Source: CAVOKN01 sp963696505 (GTDB lineage Bacteria; Pseudomonadota; Gammaproteobacteria; Burkholderiales; Rhodocyclaceae). Taken from it: 64,000 nt of DNA. Both the position numbers and the translations under genes were made by a program. The notes under the pieces are model-generated. The model was not told where the DNA came from and did not search any database. It saw nothing but the letters and a program-made list of their open reading frames with translations. This document shows positions 49,168 to 58,477 of this stretch, piece after piece (positions within the stretch are counted from its first letter, which is position 1; each line of letters opens with the position of its first letter). Where the stretch lies: assembly GCA_963696505.1 (NCBI GenBank), contig CAVOKN010000011.1:1-64000 (forward strand), written 5' to 3'.

Positions 49168-50292
49168 ATGGCGCATCGCCGCATCGCCATCGCGCTGGCG
49201 GTCTCGCTGCTGCTGCACCTCGCGCTGGTCGCAAGCCCCGGCTGGCTGCTGCCGGGCGCCGAAGCGGTGAGGTCGGTGCCGATCCAGGCCGTTCTGCGCC
49301 CGCCGCCGAAGCTCGCAGCGGCGCCGGCGCCCGAAACGACACCGCCGAGCCCGCCCCGGCCTGCGCCGCCGCTCAAGCCCCGCCCGAAACCTCGGCCGAA
49401 GCCGGAACTGCCTCGCGCCGAAATTCCCTCGGCCGTTCCCGCGGTGCCCGCCGACCAGGCAAGCGCGGAGGCGCCAGCCGACCAAGTGAGCGAAACGGGG
49501 CCTCCGTCCGATCTGGCGGCAGGCGACTCAGGCGCGGCCCCATCCCCGGCGGATGAGGCTGCCGCGGCGGTGAGCACGCCGCCGCCCGCGCCGGCAGACA
49601 TCTTTCCCTATCACGGACGGGTGGTCTTCGAGGCGGCGCGCGGTGCCGGTGGCTTCGTCGTCGGCACCGCGGAGGCGGTGTGGCTGACACAGGACGGTCG
49701 CTACCAGTTCCGGCTTTATCTCCAGACGTCCGGACTGGTGGCGCTGCTCAAGCGCATCACGCTCACCTATGCCAGCGACGGCCGCATCACTGGCAACGGT
49801 TTCATGCCGCAGACCTACCGCATGGATCAGGATGGTCAGCTCAAGGAGAGTGCCACCTTCGACTGGGAACACCGTCGCCTGGCCATCGTCTCCAACAAGG
49901 GCCACGGCAGCTTCGATCTCATGGAGGCGAGCCAGGACTTCATCAGCGCCATCTTCCAGTTCGCCATCTTTCCGCCTGCCGAGAGCCCGGCGGACGTGTG
50001 GGTGGCGAGCGGCCGCTATTACACCAACCGCTATTTCGAAATGCTGGGCACCGAGGAACTGACGACGCGCCTCGGTCCGTTGCGCACGCTGCGGGTGCGG
50101 CTGGGACGCGACGGGGACGAGCAGCTCGACCTGTGGTATGCGATCGACCTGCGTCACATGCCGGTGCGCATACGCTGGACGCAGAAGGACGGCGGCATCA
50201 ACGACTTCGTGGCCGTTTACATCGAATACGACACCGGCAAGGACAAGATCCGCCTCGCGCCGCCGCCGCGTGTGCCGGCGCCTGCCGGTTAG
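49168..50292 (+). CDS. DUF3108 domain protein with TonB-like proline-rich N-terminus
   Basis: Intact 374-aa protein. An N-terminal membrane anchor (IAIALAVSLLLHLALVASPGW) is followed by a proline/lysine-rich periplasmic stretch (~residues 45-75, PRPAPPLKPRPKPRPKPELP) as in TonB. The C-terminal ~210 residues form a DUF3108 domain: FPYHGRVVFEAARGAGGFVVGTAEAVW, YQFRLYLQTSGLVALLKRITLTYASDGRITGNGFMPQTYRM and LDLWYAIDLRHMPVRIRWTQKDGG. Its function is unknown; it is commonly found downstream of purN in beta-proteobacteria. Confidence 0.8.
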   Translation: MAHRRIAIALAVSLLLHLALVASPGWLLPGAEAVRSVPIQAVLRPPPKLAAAPAPETTPPSPPRPAPPLKPRPKPRPKPELPRAEIPSAVPAVPADQASAEAPADQVSETGPPSDLAAGDSGAAPSPADEAAAAVSTPPPAPADIFPYHGRVVFEAARGAGGFVVGTAEAVWLTQDGRYQFRLYLQTSGLVALLKRITLTYASDGRITGNGFMPQTYRMDQDGQLKESATFDWEHRRLAIVSNKGHGSFDLMEASQDFISAIFQFAIFPPAESPADVWVASGRYYTNRYFEMLGTEELTTRLGPLRTLRVRLGRDGDEQLDLWYAIDLRHMPVRIRWTQKDGGINDFVAVYIEYDTGKDKIRLAPPPRVPAPAG

Positions 50293-50310
50293 CCACGGGA
50301 ATCAAGGTAT

Positions 50311-51597
50311 ATGCGCATCACACCCGGACTGATCGACGGCACCGTCAAGGCGCTGGCCGAAGTGCTTGAGTTCCGCAGCGCGGCGGACGCCGTGCTGTCG
50401 GCCTTCTTCCGCGACCACAAGATGCTCGGTCATCGCGACCGCGGCTTCGTCGCCGAAACGGTGTACGCGGTGCTGCGGCGCAAGCGCTTCCTGGAGCACC
50501 TCCTCGGCGGCAAGCCGACGCCGCGGCGTCTGGTCCTGGCCGCACTGACCCGGCTGCATGGGTTCAACTCGCGCCAATTGGGCGAGGCGGTGAAGCCCGC
50601 CGAAATCGACTGGCTGGCGGGACTGAAGGCTCAGGCCGCCACGGCGATGAGCCTCGCCGAGCAGGCGGATCTGCCCGACTGGCTCGCACAGCGCCTGGCC
50701 GCGACCATGGGCGAGGCGCAACTGCTGGAGCTTGCGCGCGGCCTGAACCAGGCGGCGCCGCTGGACCTGCGGGTGAATCCGATGAAGGCGACGCGGGAAC
50801 AGGTGCTGGCCCAGTTCGCGGCCGAGGGCATCGAGGCCGAGACCGGGCGCTACTCGCCGCTGGCGATCCGTTTGCGCGCCAAGCTGCCCCTGCAGCGCCA
50901 TCCGCTCTACCTTTCCGGGGCCATCGAGGTTCAGGACGAGGGAAGTCAGTTGCTGGCCTACCTGACCGCTCCGAAGCGTGGCGAGATGGTGGTGGATTTC
51001 TGCGCCGGTGCCGGCGGCAAGACCCTGCTGCTGGGAGCGCTGATGCGCTCCACCGGCCGGCTCTACGCCTTCGACGTCGCGGACAAGCGGCTGGCGCGAT
51101 TGCGGCCGCGGGTGGCGCGGTCGGGACTGTCGAACGTGCATCCGGTGCTGATCGCCGGCGAGAACGACAGCCACGTCAAGCGGTTGGCGGGCAAGATCGA
51201 CCGGGTGCTGGTGGATGCGCCGTGCAGCGGCCTGGGCACCCTGCGGCGCAACCCCGACCTGAAGTGGCGCCAGACGCCGGAAGGGGTGGCGGAACTGGCG
51301 CGCAAGCAGCGCGACATCCTGCGCGGCGCGGCAAGGCTGGTGAAGCCGGGCGGGCGCCTGGTCTATGCCACCTGCAGCGTCCTGCCGGAGGAGAACGAGC
51401 AGGTGGTGGCCGATTTCCTGGCGGCGAACCCGGCGTTCGGGCAACTCGCTGTGGGGGAGGTCCTGGCCAGGCAGCAGATTGCGCTCGAGATGGGCCAGGA
51501 ACTGCGGCTGCTGCCGCATCGGCACGACACCGACGGCTTCTATGCCGTGGTGCTGGAGCGGGCGGCGCAGTCGGCGCCCCAGCCGGTGGCGCCATGA
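50311..51597 (+). CDS. RsmB/NOP-family RNA m5C methyltransferase
   Basis: Intact 428-aa SAM-dependent RNA cytosine-5 methyltransferase. An N-terminal NusB-like helical domain is followed by the catalytic core. VVDFCAGAGGKTLLLGALM is the SAM loop, LYAFDVADKRLARLRPR binds the ribose, and VLVDAPCSGLGTLRRNPDLKWR has the release Cys in PCSG. LVYATCSVLPEENEQVV has the nucleophile Cys in TCSV. The target is probably 16S rRNA C967 or a related site; the paralogues RsmB and RsmF cannot be told apart here with certainty. Its stop overlaps the next ATG. Confidence 0.85.
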   Translation: MRITPGLIDGTVKALAEVLEFRSAADAVLSAFFRDHKMLGHRDRGFVAETVYAVLRRKRFLEHLLGGKPTPRRLVLAALTRLHGFNSRQLGEAVKPAEIDWLAGLKAQAATAMSLAEQADLPDWLAQRLAATMGEAQLLELARGLNQAAPLDLRVNPMKATREQVLAQFAAEGIEAETGRYSPLAIRLRAKLPLQRHPLYLSGAIEVQDEGSQLLAYLTAPKRGEMVVDFCAGAGGKTLLLGALMRSTGRLYAFDVADKRLARLRPRVARSGLSNVHPVLIAGENDSHVKRLAGKIDRVLVDAPCSGLGTLRRNPDLKWRQTPEGVAELARKQRDILRGAARLVKPGGRLVYATCSVLPEENEQVVADFLAANPAFGQLAVGEVLARQQIALEMGQELRLLPHRHDTDGFYAVVLERAAQSAPQPVAP

Positions 51598-52192
51598 GCA
51601 AACGGCGCGAAAGTCAGAGGCTGGCGATCGCCTGCCTGCTGGCGCTGCTCGCCTGGCTACCGGCGGCTGCCTTCGATCCGGGCAACGTCGGCCCGCTGCC
51701 GGCGGCGGGGACGGTGGAAGTGGCGTTCTCGCCCTGGGACGACACCGAGGAACTGCTGCTGCGCACCCTCAAGAGGCGCCAGGAGCGAGATCTATGTCCA
51801 GGCCTACGTATTCACCAGCCGCAAGCTGGCTCGGGCGCTGATCGAGGCGCGCCGCCGCGGGATCGCCGTCGAGGTTCTTGCGGACCGCGAGATGAGCCTC
51901 AAGAGCCGCGGCAGCCGCATGGAGCAACTGGTGGAGGAGGGCATTCCGGTGCGGCTGGAATTCCGCTACTCGGCGGCGCACAACAAGGTGATTCTCATCG
52001 ACCCGCTGCTGCCGCAGAATGCCGTCATCACCGGGTCCTACAACTTCACCTACGCCGCCCGCGCCCGGAACGCCGAGAACATGCTGGTGCTGCGGGACAA
52101 CTCCCGCCCTCGCCCGCGCCTATTACAACAACTACCTGCGCCATCGTGACGGTGCGGTGCCCTACCAGGCCGCGTTGCCGGCAGACCGCTGA
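51594..52192 (+). CDS. Phospholipase D-like nuclease/endonuclease protein (two frameshifts)
   Basis: About 199 aa, exported, with one HKD motif. The ATG at 51594 overlaps the rsmB-like stop (ATGA). IACLLALLAWLPAAAFDP is a signal peptide and GTVEVAFSPWDDTEELLLRTL starts the domain. The frame changes near 51775 and continues EIYVQAYVFTSRKLARALIEARRRGI. HNKVILID (HxK) and VITGSYNFTYAARARNAENMLVL make up the PLD site. Another change near 52110 gives ALARAYYNNYLRHRDG and the TGA at 52190-52192. Single-HKD exported proteins of this size resemble Nuc/EndA nucleases. Confidence 0.8.
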
Positions 52193-52436
52193 GTAAGACG
52201 GCGGCATTGCGCCGCGGCATTCCCGGATGCACGGTTTCCGGCCTGCGGCGGGATGCGCAGGCCGGTCGCCGCCGGCCACCCGCGATACGCGGGCTTGCCG
52301 CAATCAGATCAAAGACTTATCATCTCGCTCGGCAAGTCGTTCCGGGTGGCCGGAAGGCGGACTGGCCGAGCAGGGCCGGCGCCCGCCACGCGGGTGTTCT
52401 TGTGCGGTGTGCCGGCAGAAAAGGGGAGATGACGAA

Positions 52437-53324
52437 GTGGGATCTTCAGGGGAGAGAAAGTCCGGGAGCCGGGCGATGGTGGTTCTGCTGATTGCCGTGC
52501 TCGGCGTAGGCGCGGCGATGAAGTTGATGAGCGAGCGCAAGGCCGAACCCGGGCCCGAAAACATCGCCGCCGAGGGCGCAGGAAAGCCGCTGCCGGCGGC
52601 GGACCAGAACATGCGCGGGATGGCCGGCACCATCGGGCAGGAAGGAAGCCGTGACGAGCCCAAGGCCGACAAGCCCTCGGTGAGCGCCGCCACGGACAGC
52701 GCTGGGGGCGCGGTTGCGGGTGCCATCGGTAGCGATGCCGGCGCCGGCGGCAAGCCAGCCAAAGATGAAGTCGCGAAGGAAACAGCCGCCAAGGACGGCG
52801 CCGTGGCGGGCGGATCCGCTGCAGACAGCGTCGCCAAACCGGTCGAACCGGCCCTCAGGATGGACACCGACTTCGCCTCAGCCAAGCGCATCGTCCCGTT
52901 TGCCTTCAATCGGGTCGGCGTGGGCCCGGTGGGTACGCTGGCCGTCAATGAACTGGCGCCTCTGGCCAAGCAGGCGCAGACGGTGTACGTGCGGGGACGA
53001 ACCGATTCGCGCGGCGATCGGGAATCGAACCAGCAGGTGGCACTGAACCGCGCCTATACGGTGCGTACCGCCTTCGTCAATGCTGGCGTTGACAAGTCCA
53101 AGCTGCGCATCAGCTTCTGCACGAGCTGTTTCATCGCGCCCAACGATACAGAGGAAGGGCGTCGCGCCAACCGGCGCGTCGATGTCGAACTGATCATGCC
53201 GGCCGACGAAATCGCCAAGCTGCCCAAGCCGGTCCACGCGCGCGAGTATCCGGCAACCAGCGATCAGCAGCTGGCGCTCGCGCAGTCACTCACCTCATCC
53301 GCATCGAAGGCGGCGCAGCAGTAG
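52437..53324 (+). CDS. OmpA-family peptidoglycan-binding-like protein
   Basis: About 295 aa. GTG 52437 is chosen since AAGGGGAG precedes it at 52421-52428; the frame upstream is arginine-rich and unconvincing. A single membrane segment (VVLLIAVLGVGAAMKLM) is followed by a long Ala/Gly/Lys-rich low-complexity linker (~residues 25-140). The C-terminal domain resembles OmpA: RIVPFAFNRVGVGPVGTLAVNELAPLAKQ, TVYVRGRTDSRGDRESNQQVALNRAYTVRTAFVNAGV and GRRANRRVDVELIM. Two Cys in SFCTSCFI are unusual there and could form a disulfide. It may link the envelope to peptidoglycan. Confidence 0.75.
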   Translation: MGSSGERKSGSRAMVVLLIAVLGVGAAMKLMSERKAEPGPENIAAEGAGKPLPAADQNMRGMAGTIGQEGSRDEPKADKPSVSAATDSAGGAVAGAIGSDAGAGGKPAKDEVAKETAAKDGAVAGGSAADSVAKPVEPALRMDTDFASAKRIVPFAFNRVGVGPVGTLAVNELAPLAKQAQTVYVRGRTDSRGDRESNQQVALNRAYTVRTAFVNAGVDKSKLRISFCTSCFIAPNDTEEGRRANRRVDVELIMPADEIAKLPKPVHAREYPATSDQQLALAQSLTSSASKAAQQ

Positions 53325-53344
53325 CTCGGGCGCAGGGCAACCGC

Positions 53345-53478
53345 ATGAATCACTCCCTCTCCCCGGAATCGGGGGAGAGGGCCGGGGTGAGGGGGTGTGA
53401 GCATGGCCCGCACCGTACATCTAGCGACAAGAACGCCCCTCACCCTGGCCTCTCCCCGCAAGCGGGGCGAGGAAACGA
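53345..53478. repeat. CCCTCTCCCC-type hairpin repeats
   Basis: CTCCCTCTCCCCGGAATCGGGGGAGAGGG followed by CCTCACCCTGGCCTCTCCCCGCAAGCGGGGCGAGG. This is a common dispersed inverted repeat of high-GC proteobacteria and is related to the element at 13749-13773. It fills the gap between the OmpA-like and desaturase genes. Confidence 0.65.
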
Positions 53479-53585
53479 TCTTGTGACGTTCATGCGATTG
53501 CCCTGAGCTCGGGCGCCGCACTCGGACCACCTGGCGCGATTCGCGTAGAATCTCGCCTTCGCGTTTTCTGCAAGGTACACATCGC

Positions 53586-54761
53586 ATGGTTTCGGGCATT
53601 TTCGATCTTCCCTGGTGGGGCTATGCCCTGGTCACCCTGGCGCTGACCCACGTCACGATTGCCGGCGTCACCATCTTCCTGCATCGCTGCCAGGCGCACC
53701 GCGCGCTGGAACTGCACGCCATCCCCAGCCACTTCTTCCGCTTCTGGCTGTGGCTCACCACCGGCATGGTGACCAAGGAATGGGCGGCCATCCATCGCAA
53801 GCACCACGCCAAGTGCGAGACCGCCGAGGATCCCCACAGTCCCCAGATCTACGGCATCAATCGCGTCCTGTGGGGCGGTGTGCTGCTGTATGTGAAGGAG
53901 TCGCACAACGCCGAGACCATGGAGCGTTACGGCCACGGCACGCCGGACGACTGGATCGAACGCAATCTCTACAGCCGCTACTCGCTGGCCGGTCCGGTGA
54001 CCATGGGCGTCATCGACCTGATCCTGTTCGGCCTGCCGGGCTTGGCGATCCTGGTGGTGCAACTGGCGTGGATTCCCTTCTGGGCCGCCGGCGTGATCAA
54101 CGGCATCGGCCACTACTGGGGCTACCGCAACTTCGACAGCGCCGATGCCAGCACCAACATCGTCCCCTGGGGCATCCTGATCGGCGGCGAGGAACTGCAC
54201 AACAACCACCACGCCTACGCCACCTCGGCCAGGCTGTCGAACAAGTGGTACGAGTTTGACATCGGCTGGCTGTACATCCGCATCATCGAGATGCTGGGCC
54301 TGGCCAAGGTGAAGAAGATCGCGCCGACTCCCAGGCTCGGCGCGGCGCGGGCGGCGGTGGATTTCGACACCCTGCAGGCGGTGATCACCCACCGCTACGA
54401 CGTGATGCAGAAATATCTCAAGTCCCAGATGCAGATCTACCGTGAGGAACTGGCCAAGCTCAAGACCTCGCCGGGCGCGGCCGACCCGGTGCAGTTCGCG
54501 GCCATCAAGCGCTGGCTGGCGCGCGACGAGAAGGACCTGGCCCAGCAGGAGAAGGACCAGCTCGAATCGGTGCTGCGCCAGAACGGCCGGCTCGCCACCG
54601 TCTATGCGATGCGCGGCGAACTGTCGGCGGTGTGGGCGCGCTCCACTGCCTCGCGCGAGCAGCTCCTCAAGCAGTTGCAGGACTGGTGCGCTCGTGCCGA
54701 GCAGAGCGGCATCGCCCAGCTCCAGGAGTTTGCCGTGCGCCTGCGGCGATACGCGGTCTGA
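53586..54761 (+). CDS. Acyl-CoA/fatty-acid desaturase (DesA type)
   Basis: Intact 391-aa integral membrane di-iron desaturase. The three His boxes are complete: HRCQAH near residue 33, HRKHH near 72 and HNNHH near 209. Hydrophobic pairs surround them (WGYALVTLALTHVTIAGVTIFL, GPVTMGVIDLILFGLPGLAILVVQLAW). The last ~110 residues form a charged, coiled-coil-like helical tail, as in longer proteobacterial DesA proteins of ~390 aa. It introduces double bonds into membrane acyl chains. A strong terminator follows. Confidence 0.88.
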   Translation: MVSGIFDLPWWGYALVTLALTHVTIAGVTIFLHRCQAHRALELHAIPSHFFRFWLWLTTGMVTKEWAAIHRKHHAKCETAEDPHSPQIYGINRVLWGGVLLYVKESHNAETMERYGHGTPDDWIERNLYSRYSLAGPVTMGVIDLILFGLPGLAILVVQLAWIPFWAAGVINGIGHYWGYRNFDSADASTNIVPWGILIGGEELHNNHHAYATSARLSNKWYEFDIGWLYIRIIEMLGLAKVKKIAPTPRLGAARAAVDFDTLQAVITHRYDVMQKYLKSQMQIYREELAKLKTSPGAADPVQFAAIKRWLARDEKDLAQQEKDQLESVLRQNGRLATVYAMRGELSAVWARSTASREQLLKQLQDWCARAEQSGIAQLQEFAVRLRRYAV

Positions 54762-54793
54762 GCCGGACACGCACCAGACAATACGCACCAAAC

Positions 54794-54823
54794 AAAAAAG
54801 CCCGCCGATCGGCGGGCTTTTTT
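54794..54823. terminator. Bidirectional intrinsic terminator
   Basis: AAAAAAGCCCGCC-GATC-GGCGGGCTTTTTT: a perfect stem flanked by A and T runs, usable from both strands. It separates the desaturase (plus) from rpmG (minus). Confidence 0.92.
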
Positions 54824-54842
54824 GTTTGGGCGGTGTTGCGCG

Positions 54843-55010
54843 CTACTTGAGCTTCACTTCCTTGAACGCGACGTGCTTGCGCGCCCGCGGGTCGTATTTC
54901 ATCAACTCCATCTTTTCCGGAGTGGTGCGCTTGTTCTTGGTCGTTGTGTAGAAGTAGCCGGTCCCTGCGGTCGACTCCAGCTTGATCTTTTCCCGTGCGC
55001 CTTTGGCCAT
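54843..55010 (-). CDS. rpmG: 50S ribosomal protein L33
   Basis: 55 aa, the exact family length: MAKGAREKIKLES, GTGYFYTTTKNKRT, PEKMELMKYDPRARKHV and FKEVKLK. It is a zinc-free (cysteine-lacking) L33 form, since no C-x-x-C motifs are present. It lies 16 bases downstream of rpmB on the same strand, the classic rpmBG pair, and ends just before the bidirectional terminator. Confidence 0.95.
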   Translation of the reverse strand: MAKGAREKIKLESTAGTGYFYTTTKNKRTTPEKMELMKYDPRARKHVAFKEVKLK

Positions 55011-55026
55011 GGCGGCGTTTCTCCTG

Positions 55027-55263
55027 TCAGACCTTCTCGCCGGCGGCCCGCAAGTCTGCGAGCACGCGGTCGATGCCGTTCTTGTCTATGGTGCGCAGCG
55101 CTGCGTTGGTGACGCGCATGCTCACCCAGCGGTTCTCGCTCTCGACCCAGAAGCGGCGGTTCTGCAGATTGGGCAGAAAGCGGCGCTTGGTCTTGTTGTT
55201 GGCGTGGGACACGTGGTGACCCACCATCGGGCCCTTGCCCGTCACTTGGCAAACGCGTGCCAT
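55027..55263 (-). CDS. rpmB: 50S ribosomal protein L28
   Basis: 78 aa, family length. MARVCQVTGKGPMVGHHVSHANNKTKRRFLPN is the standard N-terminus, and RFWVESENRWVSMRVTNAALRTIDKNGID follows. The start MARVCQV at 55263 is chosen over upstream in-frame codons because it matches the family. It is the first gene of the rpmBG operon. Confidence 0.95.
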   Translation of the reverse strand: MARVCQVTGKGPMVGHHVSHANNKTKRRFLPNLQNRRFWVESENRWVSMRVTNAALRTIDKNGIDRVLADLRAAGEKV

Positions 55264-55380
55264 GGTCGTTGCTCCAGATTGCGCAAAGCGCGGGAGTGTA
55301 ACCGATAAGACTCGCAAAGCTCAAGCTGAACGTGTGCAAGTCAGCGGACGAGTCTGCGGACCCTTACGCATCGGCCACGA

Positions 55381-56059
55381 TCAGATGAGTCCACGTTCCG
55401 CGAAAGAAAGAGGCGCTGCGTTTCCGGCGACGATGAAATGGTCCAGCACGCGCACGTCGACCAGTGCCAAGGCCTGCTTGAGTTGGGACGTGAGGAGTTC
55501 GTCGGCGCGGCTGGGCTCGGCGATTCCGGAGGTGGTTGTGGGCCAGGATCACCGCCGCGGCATTGTGCTTGAGGGCGAGCTGGACGATTTCGCGCGGGTA
55601 GACCGAGGTCTGGGTCAGCGTGCCGCGGAACACCTCCTCCGCATCGATCAGCCGGTTCTGGGCATCCAGCAGCAGCACCATGAACACTTCGTAGGGCAGG
55701 GCGGCGAGTTTCAGGCGCAGGAAATCGCGTACCGCCTGGGGCGAGGACAGGGTATCCCGCGCCGCCATCTCCTCGCGCAGGGCGCGCCGGGCCAGTTCGA
55801 GGGTGGCGCTGAGCTGCACCGCCTTGGCCGGTCCCATGCCGGAGACCTTCTGCAATTCTTCCAGGGAGGAGTTGGCAAGCCGGCTCACGCTGTTGCCGCA
55901 GCCGGCCAGCAGCTCACGCGCGAGGTCCACCGCGCTCTTGCCGCGCACGCCCACCCGCAGGAAGATCGCCAGCAACTCCGCGTCGGACAGGGCCTGCGGC
56001 CCGTCCCGCAGCAGTCGCTCGCGCGGACGCTCGTCCTCGGGCCAGTCGGTGATCGCCAT
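55381..56059 (-). CDS. radC: DNA repair protein RadC, JAB/MPN domain (one frameshift)
   Basis: About 226 aa when joined. An N-terminal helix-hairpin-helix region (RLLRDGPQALSDAELLAIFLRVG and LQKVSGMGPAKAVQL) is followed by a JAB1/MPN-like domain (EVFMVLLLDAQNRLI, GTLTQTSVYPREIV, AVILAHNH). One C is missing from the expected AHNHPSG run at ~55541. Restoring it gives SGIAEPSRADELLTSQLKQ, VRVLDHFIVAG and SFAERGLI to the TGA at 55381-55383. The metal site (H-x-H...D) is then complete. Despite the name, the role in repair is doubtful. It is divergent from coaBC. Confidence 0.88.
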
Positions 56060-56118
56060 GACGGAGGCTATCCATTAGAATCCACGGTTCCCGATTTTAT
56101 CAGGATTATGGCAGAGTC

Positions 56119-57333
56119 ATGGCAGATCTGAATGGCAGGCGCGTTGTGCTGGGGGTTACCGGCGGCATCGCGGCCTACAAGGCGGCGGAACTGACGCGCC
56201 TGCTGGTCAAGGAAGGCGCCGAAGTGCATGTCGTGATCAGCGCGGGCGGCGCCCACTTTGTCACCGCGGTCACCTTCCAGGCGCTGTCGGGCAATCCGGT
56301 GTGGACCGATCTCTGGGATGGGCGCATGGGCAACGGCATGGCGCACATCGATCTGTCCCGCGGCGCCGATGCCATTGTCGTGGCGCCGGCAAGCGCCAAC
56401 TTCCTCGCCAAGCTCGCTCACGGTCTGGCGGACGACCTGCTCGCCACGTTGTGCCTTGCCCGCGAGCGCCGCGGCGAGACCGCCCGCGCGCCCTGCGCGC
56501 TGCTGGTGGCGCCGGCGATGAACCGGCAGATGTGGGAGAACCCCGCCACGCAGCGCAATATCGGATTGCTGCGGGACGATGGCGTCGTCATCCTCGGTCC
56601 GGCGAGCGGCGACCAGGCCTGCGGCGAGGTGGGCGAGGGACGCATGCTGGAGCCGGAGGAACTGCTGGAGGACATCGTCGGCGCGTTTCAGCCCAAGCCC
56701 CTCACCGGCCTGCGTCTGATGGTGACCGCCGGGCCGACCTTCGAGCCGCTCGATCCGGTGCGCGGGCTGACCAACCTCAGTTCGGGCAAGATGGGCTTCG
56801 CGGTAGCACGCGCCGCGGCTCAGGCGGGCGCGGCGGTGACGCTGGTCGCCGGTCCGGTAAGTCAGCCCACGCCGCGCGGCGTCGAGCGGGTGGATGTGCT
56901 GACCGCGCTGGAAATGCGCGATGCGGTGATGGCGCGGATTTCCCAGATTCACGTCTTCATCGGTGTCGCGGCGGTGGCCGACTATCGTCCGGTGCTGGCC
57001 GCGGTGCAGAAGATCAAGAAGGGGGAGGCGCGCAAGTCCCTGGATCTGGTGGCCAATCCAGATGTCCTGGCGGAAGTGGCCGCTCTTCCGGCGCCGCCGT
57101 TCTGCGTCGGCTTTGCCGCGGAGAGCGAGAACCTGGCCGAGTACGCCGAGGCAAAGCGCATCGGCAAGAAGCTGCCGCTGCTGGTCGGCAACCTGGTGCA
57201 GCACGGCATGGGTGGCGACGACAACACGGTGGTGCTGTTCGACGACGGCGGGCAGCATCCGCTGGCGCCCGCGCCCAAGACCGACGTTGCCCGGGCGATC
57301 GTCCAGCACATCGCGCGCAAGCTCAAACGCTGA
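56119..57333 (+). CDS. coaBC: Bifunctional phosphopantothenoylcysteine decarboxylase / phosphopantothenate-cysteine ligase
   Basis: Intact 404-aa two-step enzyme of coenzyme A synthesis. The N-terminal flavin domain (CoaC) has GVTGGIAAYKAAELTRLL, the active-site His region AHIDLSRGAD, PASANFLAKLAHGLADDLL and PAMNRQMW. The proton-donor Cys is in GDQACGEVGEGRM. The CoaB domain begins near residue 195: LMVTAGPTFEPLDPVRGLTNLSSGKMG, AVADYRP, KIKKGE and VGFAAES. It precedes dut with a 13-base gap, a typical proteobacterial pair. Confidence 0.95.
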   Translation: MADLNGRRVVLGVTGGIAAYKAAELTRLLVKEGAEVHVVISAGGAHFVTAVTFQALSGNPVWTDLWDGRMGNGMAHIDLSRGADAIVVAPASANFLAKLAHGLADDLLATLCLARERRGETARAPCALLVAPAMNRQMWENPATQRNIGLLRDDGVVILGPASGDQACGEVGEGRMLEPEELLEDIVGAFQPKPLTGLRLMVTAGPTFEPLDPVRGLTNLSSGKMGFAVARAAAQAGAAVTLVAGPVSQPTPRGVERVDVLTALEMRDAVMARISQIHVFIGVAAVADYRPVLAAVQKIKKGEARKSLDLVANPDVLAEVAALPAPPFCVGFAAESENLAEYAEAKRIGKKLPLLVGNLVQHGMGGDDNTVVLFDDGGQHPLAPAPKTDVARAIVQHIARKLKR

Positions 57334-57346
57334 CCCGAGGAACATC

Positions 57347-57796
57347 ATGCATCGCGTCAACGTGCGCATCCTCGACCCAAGGCTGCACGATCTTCCGCCG
57401 CACTATGCCACGCCGGGCGCTGCGGGTCTGGACCTGCGCGCCTGCATCGAGGCCCCGCTCAAACTCCACCCCGGCGAGACGCAGTTGGTGCCCACCGGGA
57501 TTGCAATCCATCTTGCCGACCCCGGTCTGGCGGCGATGATCCTGCCCCGCTCGGGGCTCGGCCACAAGCACGGGATAGTGCTCGGCAACCTCGTCGGCCT
57601 GATCGACTCCGACTACCAGGGCGAGATCTTCGTATCCACCTGGAATCGTGGCCACGAGCCTTTCACGCTCAATCCCCTCGACCGTCTGGCCCAGTTGGTG
57701 GTGGTGCCGGTGGTCCAGGTGGCGTTCAACGTGGTCGAGACCTTCGAGCAGAGCGAGCGGGGCGCCGGCGGCTTCGGCAGCACCGGCCACGGCTGA
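57347..57796 (+). CDS. dut: dUTP diphosphatase
   Basis: 149-aa trimeric dUTPase, the usual length. All five motifs are visible: AGLDLRA (1), PRSGLGHKHG (2), GLIDSDYQGEI (3), DRLAQLVVVPV (4), and the C-terminal arm RGAGGFGSTG (5). It hydrolyses dUTP to dUMP, supplying thymidylate synthesis and keeping uracil out of DNA. Confidence 0.95.
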   Translation: MHRVNVRILDPRLHDLPPHYATPGAAGLDLRACIEAPLKLHPGETQLVPTGIAIHLADPGLAAMILPRSGLGHKHGIVLGNLVGLIDSDYQGEIFVSTWNRGHEPFTLNPLDRLAQLVVVPVVQVAFNVVETFEQSERGAGGFGSTGHG

Positions 57797-57874
57797 GTCT
57801 CCGCCTGCGCTTGGCTTTCCTCGTTGGCGCCCCTGCGCTAGCATTCTTCGTCGCCCGTTTCCTGTGGAGTGATC

Positions 57875-58477
57875 ATGAGTGCAACAAAGCTTGCGGTACT
57901 TGTAATCGGGCTGGGTCTGGCGTCGCAGGGCGCGACCGCCGCCGACCTCAAACGGGCCGAGCAGATCGTCGCCGGCAAGTGTTTCCTCTGTCACGGACTC
58001 GACGGCGACAGTTCCAGCCCGCTGTTCCCGCGGCTGGCCGGCCAGCATGCCGAATACATAGCGCGCCAGCTGGCCGACTTCAAGTCGGGCAAGCGCAAGA
58101 GCGAAACCATGAGCGACATGGCGAAGGACCTCACCCCGGAGGAAATGGCGGCGCTGGGCAGCTACTTCCAGGCCAAGACGGCGGAGGTGCGACAGACCCG
58201 GGATCCGGATCTCGCGGCGGTGGGCAAGTACATCTTCCACAAGGGCAACAGCTACTCCGGCGTCGCCGCCTGCGCCGGTTGCCACGGCGAGAAGGGGCTG
58301 GGCACGCCGTTGCTGCCGCGCCTGGCGGGACAGCAGCCGTCCTACACGGCGAGCCAGTTGAAACAGTTCAACAGCCGCGAGCGTGCCAATGACAGCGCGG
58401 TGATGCACGCCATCGCCTCCAAACTCACCGAACTGGAGGCGAAGGCGGTGGCGGAGTACATAGCGACGCTGAACTGA
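57875..58477 (+). CDS. Dihaem cytochrome c4-like protein
   Basis: About 200 aa, exported. ATG 57875 follows GTGGAG. The signal peptide is LAVLVIGLGLASQGATAA. Two haem c sites are present: CFLCH near residue 36 and CAGCH near 132, each in a cytochrome c domain with later Met-containing segments (KSETMSDMAKDL and DSAVMHAIA), the expected axial Met ligands. The two-domain layout and the conserved PRLAGQ segments in both halves are typical of cytochrome c4, an electron carrier to terminal oxidases. Its stop lies inside a 15-bp tandem repeat. Confidence 0.88.
   Translation: MSATKLAVLVIGLGLASQGATAADLKRAEQIVAGKCFLCHGLDGDSSSPLFPRLAGQHAEYIARQLADFKSGKRKSETMSDMAKDLTPEEMAALGSYFQAKTAEVRQTRDPDLAAVGKYIFHKGNSYSGVAACAGCHGEKGLGTPLLPRLAGQQPSYTASQLKQFNSRERANDSAVMHAIASKLTELEAKAVAEYIATLN

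Noticed and set aside
48483..49556. purN extending to 49556 in its nominal frame
   Set aside because: That would make a 357-aa protein overlapping most of the N-terminal half of the DUF3108 gene; the extra tail is Arg/Ala-rich and unlike PurN.
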